The notes: generated by a model not told the origin, from the letters alone. 64,000 nucleotides of DNA from Coriobacteriia bacterium (GCA_030651765.1 JAUSBY010000001.1:62001-126000), one strand, 5' to 3'; counted from the stretch's first letter, positions 34,764 through 45,282 are shown. Numbers and translations are program-made.

Positions 34764-36305
34764 TTACGGCAGATACTCCATCCAGAGGTCACGGAAGTCC
34801 GCGTAGACGGCGTCGCTGATCGCAACAGGACCGCCCAGAACGTAGCAGCCGATGCCGCTATTCAAGTCGTACTCGGACCCGATGGCGCCAGCCTCGTCGA
34901 AGTACTCCACCACCTCGGTGTGGAGCGCATCCTGCGTGGTGAGCAGAACGGGCGCACCGGTCCACCACGATATCGGCGCAGCGGAAAGCGCGTCGGCGAA
35001 GACCTCGCCTGAGACCAGCGTCGCCAGCATCCCCTCCATACCGAGGTTGTTCACACCGTAAAGCGCGATCTCCTTGGCCGTTTCGTAGCGAATCGCCCCG
35101 AAGACCCGTTCGACGGCGTACAGCGCGTCGAGCTCATCGTAGACATCTTCGCTCACGACCGACTCACCACCGACGATGACGACGTCGGTGATGCCGTTGT
35201 CGGCAAGCCAGTCGAGGGTGACGTCGGGAACCGAGTCGGCCTCGGTCATGAGCACAGGAGCGTTGTCCCACGCGGCCACCGGCGCGACAGCGAGTGCGTC
35301 AGGCCACGCGAACCCATTGACCACGTACGCCGTCGTGCCAACCCCGACCTCGTCGCTCATCGCATTCGCGACCTCCACAGCGGTACCGTAGCGGGTGGCA
35401 CCCGCGTGACGGACGACCTGCGTGACGTGCGGAATGCCCTGAAGCTGCTCGAAGACATTGGCGCTCACAGCAGCCTCTCCACCCAGCACATGGATGGTCA
35501 CATCATCGTAGTTCCAGTACCGCGACTCGCTCACCCTCAGGATCTCGGCGAGGGTCTCTGCAGGAAGGCTGTCCGTATCCGTCAGCAGCAGCACGCCCTC
35601 GAGCTGCGCCGCGAGCGAACCGCCAGCGAGAGCGTCAGCGGGGTCTTCCCCCTTGGCGATGATGATGTCCTCGGGACCGTAACCGGTGCCGTAGTAGGGG
35701 TTGCCGGTGTTATCCCACTGGAGACGCGAGACTTCGGCCGCGGTCTCGAACCGGTCGGCGCCCCACACGCGCCGCGCGTTGCCGACGGTGATGAAGAGCT
35801 CGTAGGCTTGCGGATAGCCAGACAGATTGTAGACCTCGACGTAGTACGTACCGGGCTCGGGCGCCACGTAGTACACCGACTGGGAGTATGTGCTATCCCA
35901 GTAGTCATGGTCATCCGCGCTCGCTACCTCGTTCTCGTCCTCGTCATAGAGGTAGACGTAGGTGTCGAACCATCCGTCGAGATGCTGGGTCTCCACCCAG
36001 ATCGGCGTGCCGGTCACCTCGATGGTGACCGCGACCTTGTCGTACTCGTCGTCCTCGACGTTGTCAACGCCATGGAACGTCCGGTACGACCAGAACGTGT
36101 TCCCGTCGGTCGCCGGGTCGTACGCATAGGCGTCCTCGAAGTCATCGTCCGGCTCGTACGCATCCTCCTCGAAGTACGCAGCTTGGGCCGACACGTCGGC
36201 AGCGGCCACGCCCTTACCGGCGAAGCCAACGGACGGCACGGCAAGCGCGAGAAGCAGCGCAAGGACCACTCCAAGCGCCAGTCTCCTCCGAATTACCCCA
36301 CTCAT
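34764..36305 (-). CDS. Secreted surface protein: PPC-like domain plus CWB2 repeats
   Basis: A 513-residue exported protein starting at ATG 36305 (GGGAG upstream). The signal peptide ends near GFAGKGVAAA. A very acidic N-terminal domain (about 45-180; YEPDDDFEDAYAYDP ... GTYYVEVYNLSG) has the look of a bacterial pre-peptidase C-terminal (PPC) beta-sandwich. Three CWB2 repeats follow, marked by RVWGADRFETAAEV, RHAGATRYGTAVEV and RVFGAIRYETAKEI. It should sit in the cell wall; a catalytic domain is not evident, so it may be an adhesin or structural layer protein. Monocistronic with its own terminator. Confidence 0.85.
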   Translation of the reverse strand: MSGVIRRRLALGVVLALLLALAVPSVGFAGKGVAAADVSAQAAYFEEDAYEPDDDFEDAYAYDPATDGNTFWSYRTFHGVDNVEDDEYDKVAVTIEVTGTPIWVETQHLDGWFDTYVYLYDEDENEVASADDHDYWDSTYSQSVYYVAPEPGTYYVEVYNLSGYPQAYELFITVGNARRVWGADRFETAAEVSRLQWDNTGNPYYGTGYGPEDIIIAKGEDPADALAGGSLAAQLEGVLLLTDTDSLPAETLAEILRVSESRYWNYDDVTIHVLGGEAAVSANVFEQLQGIPHVTQVVRHAGATRYGTAVEVANAMSDEVGVGTTAYVVNGFAWPDALAVAPVAAWDNAPVLMTEADSVPDVTLDWLADNGITDVVIVGGESVVSEDVYDELDALYAVERVFGAIRYETAKEIALYGVNNLGMEGMLATLVSGEVFADALSAAPISWWTGAPVLLTTQDALHTEVVEYFDEAGAIGSEYDLNSGIGCYVLGGPVAISDAVYADFRDLWMEYLP

Positions 36306-36449
36306 GTGTACCACACTCCCTTGAAACGGCCGTCCGGCGGGCACAGACCCTCCGCGGCAGCACCACCGACATGAACGCACAGAGGGATACGTACCCTATC
36401 GAGGCGAACGGCGAACGGCGAATCGGAAGAGAGTCGGCATTCGGGAGCG

Positions 36450-37940
36450 CTAGGAGCGCGAATCCAGGCGCAAGGCGGACTCGGCATCAGCCGAGATACC
36501 GAGAAACCGCCCGGCGACGATGCGATCGTGCGCCGCTGCCGCGATCATCGACGCATTGTCGGTGCACAAGCCGAGCGGGGGAACCGTAAGGCTGATGCCC
36601 TGCCGGGCCAACGCATCCCGAAGCCCGTCGCGGAGTGCGGCGTTGGCGGCCACGCCGCCGGCCAGGATGACCGTGCGCACGCCAAACGCCTCTGCCGCGC
36701 TTTCGGTCTTCGCCACCTGCACGTCGACGACGGCCGCCTCGAACGACGCCGCGATATCGGGGAGCCGGAGCTCTCGGCCCGCTGCACGCTCCCGTTCGAC
36801 GTACTGGATGACTGCGGTCTTGAGGCCCGAAAGCGACGTATCGAGGTTCCCACTCCGCATCATCGGCCGCGGGAACGGTATCGATGCCGGATCCCCCTCG
36901 GCGGCCAGACGCGAGATCACCGGCCCGCCGGGGTAGCCGAGGCCGAGAAGCTTGGCGACCTTGTCGAACGCCTCACCCGCCGCATCGTCGAGCGTGCGCC
37001 CGAGCACCTCGTAACGACCCCATACGGGCACGTGGACGAGCATGGTGTGCCCGCCCGAGACCAGGAGGGCGATCAGCGGCGGCTCCAGGTCCGGATCGAT
37101 CAGCCGGGCAGCGTAGATGTGCCCCTCGAGGTGGTTCACGCCGACGAGCGGGAGCCCGGTGGCGAGCGCGAGTCCTTTTGCGTACGCGAGCCCGACTACG
37201 AGCGCACCCACGAGCCCCGGCCCTTGCGTGACGGCGAGGGCGTGCAGGTCGCCGAAACCGACACCGGCTGTAGCAAGCGCCTCGTCAACCACCGAGACGA
37301 CCGCCTCGGTGTGCTTGCGGGACGCGATCTCGGGCACGACTCCCCCGAAACGCGCGTGAAAGTCCACCTGACTCGCGACCACGCTCGAGAGCTCCTCGCG
37401 ACCGCCGCGCATCACCGATGCCGCGGTCTCGTCACACGACGTCTCGATGGCGAGCACGAGATCGTTCCCTGCCCGCGCGGCGCCCATCGCGCGAACCTGC
37501 GGCGCGAGCGGGCGCGACCACAACACGAGTGCGTCCTCACCCGCTTCAGGATAGTAGCCGACACGCCTGCCGCCCACGTCGAAGCCGCACGACGCGTACA
37601 AGTCGAGAGCCGCCCGGTTCGACTCGGCCACCTCAAGGGTTATGCGCCGCACACCCCTGGCCGTGGCCTCAGACGCAAGCGCCCAGATGAGTTCTCGTGC
37701 CACACCGGCCGAACGTTCGGGCGGATCGACCGCGATGTCCATGAGGTGGGCTTCGTCGCCGATGATCATGATGCCGCCGAAGCCGAGCACGCGGTCGGCA
37801 GCGGCGGCGACCTTCCAGACACGATCGGCGCGAACGAGTTCCTCGCGGAAGAGCACCTCGCTCCACGGCGCGGGGAAGCTCGCCGACTCGATCGCCAGCA
37901 CCGCCGGTACGTCACGAGCGGTCATCGGCCTGATCCTCAC
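36450..37940 (-). CDS. Fusion of ribosomal protein alanine acetyltransferase RimI and t6A synthase TsaD
   Basis: A 496-residue bifunctional protein. Residues 1 to about 150 are a GNAT acetyltransferase (MRIRPMTARDVPAVLAIESASF, AVDPPERSAGVARELIWAL, ESNRAALDLYASCGF), as in RimI. From about 158 the TsaD kinase-fold begins (LVLAIETSCDETAASV) with the metal-binding HTEAVVSVV and NHLEGHIYAARL histidines and the aspartate of CTDNASMIAAAA. TsaD transfers threonylcarbamoyl to A37 of ANN-decoding tRNAs. GTG 37940 overlaps the tsaB stop. The reading frame continues through the joint with no internal stop, so the fusion is real in this sequence. Confidence 0.95.
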   Translation of the reverse strand: MRIRPMTARDVPAVLAIESASFPAPWSEVLFREELVRADRVWKVAAAADRVLGFGGIMIIGDEAHLMDIAVDPPERSAGVARELIWALASEATARGVRRITLEVAESNRAALDLYASCGFDVGGRRVGYYPEAGEDALVLWSRPLAPQVRAMGAARAGNDLVLAIETSCDETAASVMRGGREELSSVVASQVDFHARFGGVVPEIASRKHTEAVVSVVDEALATAGVGFGDLHALAVTQGPGLVGALVVGLAYAKGLALATGLPLVGVNHLEGHIYAARLIDPDLEPPLIALLVSGGHTMLVHVPVWGRYEVLGRTLDDAAGEAFDKVAKLLGLGYPGGPVISRLAAEGDPASIPFPRPMMRSGNLDTSLSGLKTAVIQYVERERAAGRELRLPDIAASFEAAVVDVQVAKTESAAEAFGVRTVILAGGVAANAALRDGLRDALARQGISLTVPPLGLCTDNASMIAAAAHDRIVAGRFLGISADAESALRLDSRS

Positions 37941-38746
37941 GACGATCCCCCGCCCCCGGGACCGGCCACGCCGCCTGCGGCCATACCCGTCGCTCCGCCG
38001 CCGGTACGCCGCTCAGCCTCCTCGGCATCGGACAGGCGGGTGTAGACCGGCAGCAGTACAGCCGGGTGAGCTACACGGAACGCCTCGGCCTGGTCGATTC
38101 CCGCCAGGGCGGCCAAGGACCCTGGCCCCTCCTCGGTCCACGCGGCCGCGATCAACGACGCGCCGTCCGGCACCCACAGATGGGGCTCGGCCACGCGCAC
38201 ATCTTCTCCGAGCACGGCTTCGAACAGCGCGCCGTGCTTCGTGAGGCCCCACCCCGTAAGCGTCAGCGGCTCGCCGAGCGACTCCCACTCGGCAGCGGCA
38301 AGCTCCGGACGCGTCACGCGGTCGGGCGTCAGCCGCTCGGCACGCCCGTCGCGAAGGCGGAAGAGCGCCGGATACACCTCCTGCCGCATCGCGTCACCGA
38401 TCACGCCGACGAGTCCATCTGCGGTCGGGCGTGACGCGACCGCATCGAGCGTCCCGACGCCGCACGCGAAGACGCCGAGTCCGTGGGCAAGGCCCTTGGC
38501 GGTCGCCACCCCGATGCGCACGCCGGTGAACGAGCCCGGTCCGCGCCCGCACACGACCGCCACGATGTCGCGCATCTCAAGGCCCTCGGCACGAACCAGC
38601 CGCTCGACCGCGGTCAGGACGACCGTGTTCGCCGCGCGAGGAGCCCGGAAGTCGTCCGCCTGGATGACTGCCCCCGGACGGTCCAGATCGCCGACGGCGA
38701 CCGCGATGTGGTCGGTGGCGGTATCGAGCGCGAGGAACGGTCTCAT
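37937..38746 (-). CDS. tsaB: tRNA t6A threonylcarbamoyladenosine complex subunit TsaB
   Basis: A 269-residue partner of TsaD. It has [20 protein letters not shown] and the signature VCGRGPGSFTGVRIGVATAKGLAHGL. Family length is usually 220-240; the extra tail is a Gly/Ala/Ser-rich stretch (GGGATGMAAGGVAGPGGGG) that looks disordered. ATG 38746 overlaps the tsaE stop (ATGA) and its stop overlaps the rimI-tsaD start, so all three are translated together. Confidence 0.94.
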   Translation of the reverse strand: MRPFLALDTATDHIAVAVGDLDRPGAVIQADDFRAPRAANTVVLTAVERLVRAEGLEMRDIVAVVCGRGPGSFTGVRIGVATAKGLAHGLGVFACGVGTLDAVASRPTADGLVGVIGDAMRQEVYPALFRLRDGRAERLTPDRVTRPELAAAEWESLGEPLTLTGWGLTKHGALFEAVLGEDVRVAEPHLWVPDGASLIAAAWTEEGPGSLAALAGIDQAEAFRVAHPAVLLPVYTRLSDAEEAERRTGGGATGMAAGGVAGPGGGGSS

Positions 38747-39228
38747 CGGCTCTCACCCCCATCCCGGCACGCTGCGGCCCAAGCCACGGCGATCGCCTCG
38801 CCGCGCGGGCCGGTCGGCCGAAGAACGAACCGCCGGGACTCGGCCCCCGTTCGGTGGATCACGACGAGAAGATGGTCCGCGGGCAACGCTGACGGAAACC
38901 GGTCTCCCCACTCGATCATGGACACTCCGTCACCCTCGAGCGTCTCGTAGAAGCCGATCTCCTCGAGATCCGCCTCGCGCTCGAGACGGTACAGGTCGAA
39001 GTGAAAGAGCGTCAGCCGGCCGGAGTGCACGAGAAGCAGGTTGAACGTGGGGCTCGTGACCGGCCCGTCCACGCCAAGACCGCGCGCCACTCCCTGGACA
39101 AGATGCGTCTTGCCGGCGCCGAGGTCGCCCGCAAGCGCGATGACATCTCCGGGCCCGACGAGCCCCGCGAGCACGGTGCCTGCCCGTTCGGTCTCCATGG
39201 CGCTTGACGTGGTGAATCCCTCGGTCAT
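38743..39228 (-). CDS. tsaE: tRNA t6A biosynthesis ATPase TsaE
   Basis: A 161-residue ATPase that drives the TsaBD cycle. The P-loop is [21 protein letters not shown], followed by [12 protein letters not shown] (switch) and [18 protein letters not shown], which are TsaE hallmarks, and [11 protein letters not shown] 39228 (MTEGFTTSS) gives the usual N-terminus; the ribosome site (GGAG) is very close, so a slightly different start is possible. Confidence 0.93.
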   Translation of the reverse strand: MTEGFTTSSAMETERAGTVLAGLVGPGDVIALAGDLGAGKTHLVQGVARGLGVDGPVTSPTFNLLLVHSGRLTLFHFDLYRLEREADLEEIGFYETLEGDGVSMIEWGDRFPSALPADHLLVVIHRTGAESRRFVLRPTGPRGEAIAVAWAAACRDGGESR

Positions 39229-39238
39229 GTCTCCGCTT

Positions 39239-39907
39239 TCAGAACAGCGAGGGCTGGTCGCCCCCGGAGTCGGTATCCGCCTCACCTCCGGGGGCGGCGT
39301 CTGAACCCCCCACGCTATCGAGTACCGATCTCAGGCGCCTGAAGTCGTCCACGAGGACGTCGTGCTTGGTGCGATCATAAAGCGCCGCGGCAGGGTGGAA
39401 CACCGGGACGACGCGCTCGCCGCCCACGCGGAACAACCGTCCGCGCACGGCGCTTATCGGCAGATCGGTGCCCAGCACGTAGCGCGTCGCGAAGTTGCCG
39501 AGCGTGCCGATCACGGACGGTGCGATGAGCCTGATCTGCTCGGTCAGGAACGGTGCGCACGTCTCGATCTCCCCGATGAGCGGGTCCCGATTGCCCGGTG
39601 GCCGACACTTGAGCACGTTTGCGATGTAGACCTCCGACCGCGTAAGGCCGATTCCTCCGAGGAGTCCGTCGAGCAGCTTGCCGGCCGCGCCCACGAACGG
39701 CTCTCCTTTCAGGTCCTCGTTGCGCCCCGGCGCCTCGCCCACGAACATGAGCCGGGCATGCGGGTCGCCGACACCGAAGACGACTGTCGTCCGCGTGAGC
39801 GCCAACGGACAACGCCGGCAGTCGCCGATGTGGTCCCGAAGCGAGTCGAGGTCGCCGAAGGTCGGGCCCTCGGCGTCGCTGCCGGATCCATACCGCACTT
39901 CGACCAC
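39239..39907 (-). CDS. Uracil-DNA glycosylase, family 4 (4Fe-4S)
   Basis: A 222-residue repair enzyme that removes uracil from DNA. Four cysteines for the Fe-S cluster are Cys30, Cys33 (CRRCPLAL), Cys101 (VLKCRPP) and Cys117 (ETCAPFL), in the family spacing. The uracil pocket [24 protein letters not shown] and HPAAAL motif are present. GTG 39907 follows GAGGGGG. The last residues DQPSLF resemble a sliding-clamp binding peptide. It sits ten bases before tsaE, so it may head the t6A operon. Confidence 0.93.
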   Translation of the reverse strand: MVEVRYGSGSDAEGPTFGDLDSLRDHIGDCRRCPLALTRTTVVFGVGDPHARLMFVGEAPGRNEDLKGEPFVGAAGKLLDGLLGGIGLTRSEVYIANVLKCRPPGNRDPLIGEIETCAPFLTEQIRLIAPSVIGTLGNFATRYVLGTDLPISAVRGRLFRVGGERVVPVFHPAAALYDRTKHDVLVDDFRRLRSVLDSVGGSDAAPGGEADTDSGGDQPSLF

Positions 39908-39916
39908 GCCGCCCCC

Positions 39917-40432
39917 TCACAGCCAGGTCGTTACCTCGGCGAGCGGACGCCTCGCTGGTTTGCCTGCCGACTCGGCCGAGTAGCCCACCGGCAGTACCGC
40001 GACTGGTGTGATCGGCGATGAGATATCGAGTGCCTCGGCGACCGCCCGGTCGTCGAACGCGCCGATCCAGCACGACGCAAGGCCCCGGTCCACCGCGGCC
40101 AGCAGGATACTCGCTGCGGCGGCCGCAGTGTCCTGGATCGAGTACAGGTACTCCCCTCGATCACCGTAGCGCGCAGCGCATGGCCGAGGGTCGACGGCGA
40201 CCACGATGACGACGGGTGCCGCCGCGGCCCAGCGCTGTGGCAGCGCTGCGGCGAGACGCTGGCGGGCCGCCGCGCTCCTCACGACGAAGAAGCGCCAGGG
40301 CTGGATGTTGCCCGCCGACGGTGCAGACACTGCAGCCTGGAGCAGGGCGCTGACATCGTCGTCGGAAACGGCCAGCCTTGTATTGAAATGGCGCACGCTT
40401 CGGCGCTTTGCTACGACCTCACTGAACTCCAT
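39917..40432 (-). CDS. Nitroreductase-family FMN protein
   Basis: A 171-residue NAD(P)H:flavin-type oxidoreductase. ATG 40432 has GGAAGG six bases upstream. The FMN-binding start [13 protein letters not shown], the loop [15 protein letters not shown] and the second FMN contact [19 protein letters not shown] ... VAVLPVGY are typical. The substrate may be nitroaromatics, quinones or a cofactor such as in cobalamin-lower-ligand type enzymes; not decidable. It precedes the glycosylase gene by nine bases and may share its transcript. Confidence 0.9.
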   Translation of the reverse strand: MEFSEVVAKRRSVRHFNTRLAVSDDDVSALLQAAVSAPSAGNIQPWRFFVVRSAAARQRLAAALPQRWAAAAPVVIVVAVDPRPCAARYGDRGEYLYSIQDTAAAAASILLAAVDRGLASCWIGAFDDRAVAEALDISSPITPVAVLPVGYSAESAGKPARRPLAEVTTWL

Positions 40433-40580
40433 ACCGGCCTTCCGAAGACAGGGGGCGGCGCCCCAGCGCATGCGTCACGCGCCCATTCTACCCGAGCGGC
40501 GACATGCGCACGATGGCCGCGCAGGCGTGCAGGAGACCGAACCGTCGGCGACGAACATAGCAACCAGGAGGTGAGGCCTC

Positions 40581-40922
40581 ATGAACACACGCCCTGACGT
40601 CAGGGACGAAGACATCGGCATGCGGGCGTTCCAGATCCGCAAGGCCAAGGCGGTCGAACGGGCCATGGACAGGCTCCGCCAGGGCATCCGCGAGAGTTGG
40701 GGAATGTTCACCCAGCGCGACCTGGCCGATCTCGGCTGGATGATCGGCGAGCTTTGGGCGTACGAGAAGCGTGCCGACTGGGAAGAGCTGCACTTCAGCA
40801 AGCTCTCCGCTGAGGACGTCGTCAGCATCATCGCTATCGCGCGGGAGTTGCGGGACGACCCGCACAACACCGTCGAGACGCTCGAACGGGTCGGAGACAT
40901 CATACGGGCGCGCAGCGTCTAG
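40581..40922 (+). CDS. Hypothetical helical protein, 113 residues
   Basis: It starts at ATG 40581 with an excellent ribosome site (GGAGGTGAGG). The protein is rich in Arg, Glu, Asp and Ile and predicted mostly helical: MRAFQIRKAKAVERAMDRLRQG, RDLADLGWMIGELWAYEKRADWEELHFSKL, then EDVVSIIAIARELRDDPHNTVETLERVGDI. No signal peptide, membrane helix or Cys motif is present. No family was recognised. It is flanked by its own terminator and is the only plus-strand gene in the 30-59 kb stretch. Confidence 0.7.
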   Translation: MNTRPDVRDEDIGMRAFQIRKAKAVERAMDRLRQGIRESWGMFTQRDLADLGWMIGELWAYEKRADWEELHFSKLSAEDVVSIIAIARELRDDPHNTVETLERVGDIIRARSV

Positions 40923-40949
40923 TTCGCCATACCAGCGCGCTTCAAGACC

Positions 40950-40984
40950 AACACGAGCGGCCGCACATCGCGGCCGCTCGTGTT
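40950..40984 (+). terminator. Terminator of the 113-residue hypothetical gene
   Basis: A perfect 15-bp stem (AACACGAGCGGCCGC / GCGGCCGCTCGTGTT) with a five-base loop, followed by GGCTTTC, 27 bases after the stop. Confidence 0.8.
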
Positions 40985-41016
40985 GGCTTTCGGGACCACA
41001 CATCCGGAAAACAGCG

Positions 41017-41060
41017 GTGAGGCGGCGCCTGGTACCCCCCGGTAGGCAGCGCCGCCTCAC
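41017..41060 (-). terminator. Terminator of the V-ATPase operon
   Basis: A 12-bp stem (GTGAGGCGGCGC / GCGCCGCCTCAC) with a 20-base loop containing a run of C. It lies 22 bases beyond the stop of subunit D in the direction of transcription. Confidence 0.7.
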
Positions 41061-41082
41061 AGTGTGGACGTCAGGGCACACC

Positions 41083-41730
41083 CTACGAAGCGTGGGCTGC
41101 CTTCTTGGCCTCGATCTTCCGCTTGACCTTCTTCAGCCGGAAAAGGTCTTCGCGCGCGCGCTCGTCGAGCGCCTGGCGAATGTAGGCGACCTGCTCCCTG
41201 AGTTGCGGCACCGTGATCTGCTCGAGAGCGTTCACGCGCCGGTTCGTCTTCTGGATCTCTTCGCCGAGCCGCTTCAGACGAGTCTCGATGTCGGCGTACT
41301 CGATGATGACGTCGAGGATGCGCTCGAACTTGTCGGCGGTCTCATCGATACGAGAAGACACGCTGGTGATGGCGTAGCCACGGGTGAACGACGTGCGCAG
41401 CGGGCTCTCGCCCTTTGTCACGACCGGCACCGAGATACCCATGATCTTCGTACCGGTCATGTCGATGGTGATCTCACCGCGTGTCGCGAATGCCGCAGAA
41501 CGCACGGACACGGTGCCGTCGACCGCCTTGGCGATCGCGAGACTGTACTGCGCCTCGTTGGTCGTGCGCTGCAAGTCGCTCGAGAGCCTGAGCGTCTCGT
41601 CCATGACGGACATGAACTCAATGAGCAGCGCGTCACGCTTCTGCTTGAGCAGGTCCATGCCCTGCTCGGCAAGGGTGATCTGCTGCTTGCGCTCCAGCAG
41701 TTCGGATCTGGTTGGCCGTACCTCTTCCAC
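41083..41730 (-). CDS. atpD: V-type ATPase subunit D (central stalk)
   Basis: A 215-residue coiled-coil rotor subunit, analogous to gamma of F-ATPases. GTG 41730 follows GAGGAGGTGAG. The N-terminal helix EVRPTRSELLERKQQITLAEQGMDLLKQKRDALL and C-terminal helix RLGEEIQKTNRRVNALEQITVPQL are the conserved antiparallel pair. It is the last gene of the operon, as in most archaeal-type clusters. Confidence 0.95.
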   Translation of the reverse strand: MEEVRPTRSELLERKQQITLAEQGMDLLKQKRDALLIEFMSVMDETLRLSSDLQRTTNEAQYSLAIAKAVDGTVSVRSAAFATRGEITIDMTGTKIMGISVPVVTKGESPLRTSFTRGYAITSVSSRIDETADKFERILDVIIEYADIETRLKRLGEEIQKTNRRVNALEQITVPQLREQVAYIRQALDERAREDLFRLKKVKRKIEAKKAAHAS

Positions 41731-41764
41731 GTCTCACCTCCTCGCCGCTAACCGACACGACGTC

Positions 41765-43195
41765 CTACAGGTCGCCGCTCTCGGCCGCCTTCTCGGTAGC
41801 CGCGGTGGGATGGTACTGATCGATGAAGTCACGCACTCGCTTGAGTTCGCCCAGCGGCAGGCCGCTCATGAGTTCCCAGCCGATCCCGAGGGTCTCTTCG
41901 ATCGAACGGCCTACATCACCCTGACCGATGATCTGACGCTCGAACTCGTCGGCGAAGTGCAGGTAGCGCCGGTCGGTGTCCGACAGCGCTTCCTCACCGA
42001 CGATGGCGACGAGACGACGGAGGTCGCGGCCCTGCGCGTACGCGGCGTAGAGTTGGTTAGCGACCGCGCGGTGGTCGTCGCGGGTCTTGTCCTCGCCGAT
42101 GCCGAGGTTCATGAGTCGTGACAGGCACGGCAGAACGTCGATCGGCGGGAAGACACCACGGCGGTGGAGGTGACGGGAGAGAACGATCTGACCCTCGGTG
42201 ATGTAGCCGGTAAGGTCCGGGATCGGGTGCGTGATGTCGTCGTCGGGCATCGTCAGGATCGGCAGCTGCGTGACCGACCCTTTCTGGCCCTTGATACGGC
42301 CGGCGCGCTCGTAGATCGTCGAGAGGTCGGTGTACATGTAGCCGGGATAGCCACGCCGACCCGGGACCTCTTCGCGCGCGGTGGAGACCTCGCGGAGCGC
42401 CTCGCAGTAGTTGGTCATGTCCGAGAGGATGACGAGCACCTGCAGGTCCTTCTCGAATGCGAGGTACTCGGCGACCGTCAGTGCGCACTTCGGCGTCAGC
42501 AGACGCTCGACGGTGGGATCGTCGGCGAGGTTCAGAAAGAACACGACTCGCTCGAGAGCGCCGGTGGACTCGAACTGGTTCATGAAGTACGCCGCTTCAC
42601 GGTGCGTGATGCCCATCGCGCCGAACACGATAGCGAACTCCTCGCCCGACTTGACCCGCGCCTGGCGGATGATCTGCGCGGCAAGCTCGTTGGCCGGCAG
42701 ACCCGAACCGGAGAAGATCGGAAGCTTCTGTCCACGCACGAGCGTGTTGAGGCCGTCGATGGCGGAGATGCCGGTCTCGATGAAGTCGGCCGGCTGCGCA
42801 CGGCGGTACGGGTTGATCGGCGAGCCCGTGATGTCGAGGCGCTTCTCGGGCATGATCGGCGCGCCACCGTCGATCGGACGACCGGTGCCGTTCAGGATGC
42901 GTCCGAGCAGCTCGGGGGCGACGTCGATCTTGGCGACCTCTTCGAGGAAGCGCACCCGCGTGATGTCGATGTCGATGCCCTGCGTTCCCTCGAACACCTG
43001 GATGACGGCCGTCGTACCCGAAACCTCCAGGACCTGGCCGCTGCGCTCGCTGCCGTCAGGCATGAGAACGGCGACCATCTCGTTGTACGCGACGTGGTGG
43101 ACGTTCTCCACGAAGATGAGCGGACCCGTGACGTAGGTCAGCGTCCGGTACTCGGTGGAAAGCAGCGAGCGGTCGAGTGTTGCCTCCACAGTCAT
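41765..43195 (-). CDS. atpB: V-type ATPase subunit B
   Basis: A 476-residue non-catalytic nucleotide-binding subunit of the V1 head. It contains [19 protein letters not shown]-type N-terminal beta barrel ([13 protein letters not shown]), [70 protein letters not shown] and the Arg finger region. No classical GKT P-loop is present, as expected. Its ATG directly abuts the stop of subunit A. A C-terminal tail of about 15 residues ends [12 protein letters not shown]. Confidence 0.97.
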   Translation of the reverse strand: MTVEATLDRSLLSTEYRTLTYVTGPLIFVENVHHVAYNEMVAVLMPDGSERSGQVLEVSGTTAVIQVFEGTQGIDIDITRVRFLEEVAKIDVAPELLGRILNGTGRPIDGGAPIMPEKRLDITGSPINPYRRAQPADFIETGISAIDGLNTLVRGQKLPIFSGSGLPANELAAQIIRQARVKSGEEFAIVFGAMGITHREAAYFMNQFESTGALERVVFFLNLADDPTVERLLTPKCALTVAEYLAFEKDLQVLVILSDMTNYCEALREVSTAREEVPGRRGYPGYMYTDLSTIYERAGRIKGQKGSVTQLPILTMPDDDITHPIPDLTGYITEGQIVLSRHLHRRGVFPPIDVLPCLSRLMNLGIGEDKTRDDHRAVANQLYAAYAQGRDLRRLVAIVGEEALSDTDRRYLHFADEFERQIIGQGDVGRSIEETLGIGWELMSGLPLGELKRVRDFIDQYHPTAATEKAAESGDL

Positions 43196-44950
43196 CTACA
43201 ACACCTCGATTCCGGAGATCTGTTCACTGATCTCTTGTACGAGCTCGGGCATCCGTTCGAGCGCCTCATCGTGCGGCGTGGTCTTGAGAGTCGAGATCTC
43301 GTCTCGCGCGGGCATCTGAAGCACCTGCCGGAGCGACACGCCTCGCGACATCGCCTGCGTCGCGCCGTCGTTGAACGCAAGGATCGTCTTCAGGATCCAG
43401 TACGACTTCTGCGGCGGACAGTACGCATCGACAGCGTCGAAGGCGAACTGCTGCAAGAAGTCCTCGCGGATCATGCGGGCGACCTCGAGGATGATCTTCT
43501 CCGTCTCGGGAAGCGCATCCGGGCCGACCAGCTGCACGATCTCCTGAAGCTCGGTCTCCTTCTGGAGGATGAACATCGCGCGCTCACGCACGGCGCGCCA
43601 GTCATCGGCGATCTCGGTCTCGAACCAGTCCTTGACCTGGCCGAGGTACAGCGTGTACGACTTCGTCCAGGAGATGGCCGGGAAGTGCCGGCGATGCGCG
43701 AGCGACGTGTCGAGCGCCCAGAAGGCACCCGTCACGCGCAACGAGTTCTGCGTCATCGGCTCGGACATGTCGCCACCGGGAGGTGAGACGGCGCCGACCA
43801 TGGTCACGGAACCAACGCGGTCGCCATCACCCAGCGCTTCGCAGCGGCCGGAGCGCTCGTAGAAGCTGGCCAGGCGCGTGGCGAGGTAGGCGGGGTAGCC
43901 TTCCTCACCGGGCATCTCTTCGAGACGGCCGGAGACCTCGCGGAGCGCCTCGCCCCAGCGGGAGGTCGAGTCGGCCATCATCGCGACACTGTAGCCCATG
44001 TCACGGTAGTACTCGGCGAGTGTGACACCCGTGTAGATGGATGCTTCGCGCGCCGCGACCGGCATGTTCGAGGTGTTGGCCACGAGAACGGTGCGGTCCA
44101 TGAGCTTGTGACCCGTGCGCGGATCGTCGAGTTCGGGGAACTCGGCGAGCACCTCGGTCATCTCGTTGCCGCGTTCACCGCAACCGACGTAGACGATGAT
44201 GTCGACGTCGGCCCATTTCGCGAGCGACTGCTGGGTGACCGTCTTACCGGTACCGAAGCCGCCCGGAATGATGGCGTTTCCGCCAAGCGCGACCGGGAAG
44301 AACGTGTCGAGAATGCGCATGCCGGTCATGAACGGGGTGGTCGGGTCCAGCTTGCGCTTGTACGGACGTCCGTACCGGACCGGCCACCACTGGCTCATCT
44401 TGATCTCCGTGCCGTCTTCAAGCACGGCCATGATCTCGTCGATCGTGTACGAACCGGCGGGAGCCATCTTGGCGATGGTCCCCTTCACACTAGGCGGCAC
44501 CATGATGCGATGGAGAACCGTCGCACCCTCGGGCGTCGTTCCGATCACGTCGCCCGCGGAGACCTGCTGGCCCACCTCGGCCACAGGCGTGTACTCCCAT
44601 AGCTTCTTCCGATCGAGCGCGCTTGCCACGGTACCGCGAGCGATGAAGTCGCTCCCGGTGTCCTCGGCGATGACCGGAAGTGGCCGCTGGATACCGTCAT
44701 AGATCGATGACAGAAGTCCGGGACCGAGCTCCAACTTGAGCGGTCCCTCCGTCGACTCGACCGGCTCGCCGATCAGCAGTCCCGAGGTGTCCTCGTAGAC
44801 CTGGATCGTGGCGAGCTCGCCTTCGAGCCTGATGACCTCGCCCATGAGGCCGGCATCGCCGACCCGGACGACGTCGTACATCTTGGTCCCCGTCATGCCG
44901 TCTGCGACGACGACAGGACCGGTTATCTTTGAAAGCGTTCCGACAATCAT
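43196..44950 (-). CDS. atpA: V-type ATPase catalytic subunit A
   Basis: A 584-residue catalytic subunit. The P-loop is [17 protein letters not shown]; the catalytic segment [13 protein letters not shown] and [36 protein letters not shown] follow. A long non-homologous insert typical of A subunits precedes the P-loop. ATG 44950 overlaps the F stop (TGATG). With B it forms the A3B3 head. Membrane side work is by I and K. Confidence 0.97.
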   Translation of the reverse strand: MIVGTLSKITGPVVVADGMTGTKMYDVVRVGDAGLMGEVIRLEGELATIQVYEDTSGLLIGEPVESTEGPLKLELGPGLLSSIYDGIQRPLPVIAEDTGSDFIARGTVASALDRKKLWEYTPVAEVGQQVSAGDVIGTTPEGATVLHRIMVPPSVKGTIAKMAPAGSYTIDEIMAVLEDGTEIKMSQWWPVRYGRPYKRKLDPTTPFMTGMRILDTFFPVALGGNAIIPGGFGTGKTVTQQSLAKWADVDIIVYVGCGERGNEMTEVLAEFPELDDPRTGHKLMDRTVLVANTSNMPVAAREASIYTGVTLAEYYRDMGYSVAMMADSTSRWGEALREVSGRLEEMPGEEGYPAYLATRLASFYERSGRCEALGDGDRVGSVTMVGAVSPPGGDMSEPMTQNSLRVTGAFWALDTSLAHRRHFPAISWTKSYTLYLGQVKDWFETEIADDWRAVRERAMFILQKETELQEIVQLVGPDALPETEKIILEVARMIREDFLQQFAFDAVDAYCPPQKSYWILKTILAFNDGATQAMSRGVSLRQVLQMPARDEISTLKTTPHDEALERMPELVQEISEQISGIEVL

Positions 44951-45282
44951 CAGCCTCGCCTCAGCGTAATGTCGAATCCGATTGCACGTCTGATCAGGCG
45001 CGATAGGTACGCCCGATGGTCTTCATCTGTAGCCAACTTCTCGCGTATCGGCAAAGAGATCACGATCGGCCGATACGTCTGGTTGATCTTCTGCTGCGTC
45101 CGCTCGTCGATGTCCGCCATGAACGCCTCGTTCACGGCGACGATCCCGCTCTCATCGTCATCGATGAGTCCCGAGAGCTTTCGTCGAGCATCCTCCGGCG
45201 ACTCGGCCACGACCACGTCGACGCCGGCAAGGCCGAAGCCGTCAGCGTGGTCGGGATCGGTGAGGACGATGAGCTTATACAA
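44950..45282 (-). CDS. atpF: V-type ATPase subunit F
   Basis: A 110-residue Rossmann-like subunit attached to the central stalk. The start is TTG 45282 with GGAGG about eight bases upstream, inside the end of subunit C (8-base overlap); no ATG or GTG fits. It reads [31 protein letters not shown], then [14 protein letters not shown], matching the F family. Confidence 0.92.
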   Translation of the reverse strand: MYKLIVLTDPDHADGFGLAGVDVVVAESPEDARRKLSGLIDDDESGIVAVNEAFMADIDERTQQKINQTYRPIVISLPIREKLATDEDHRAYLSRLIRRAIGFDITLRRG

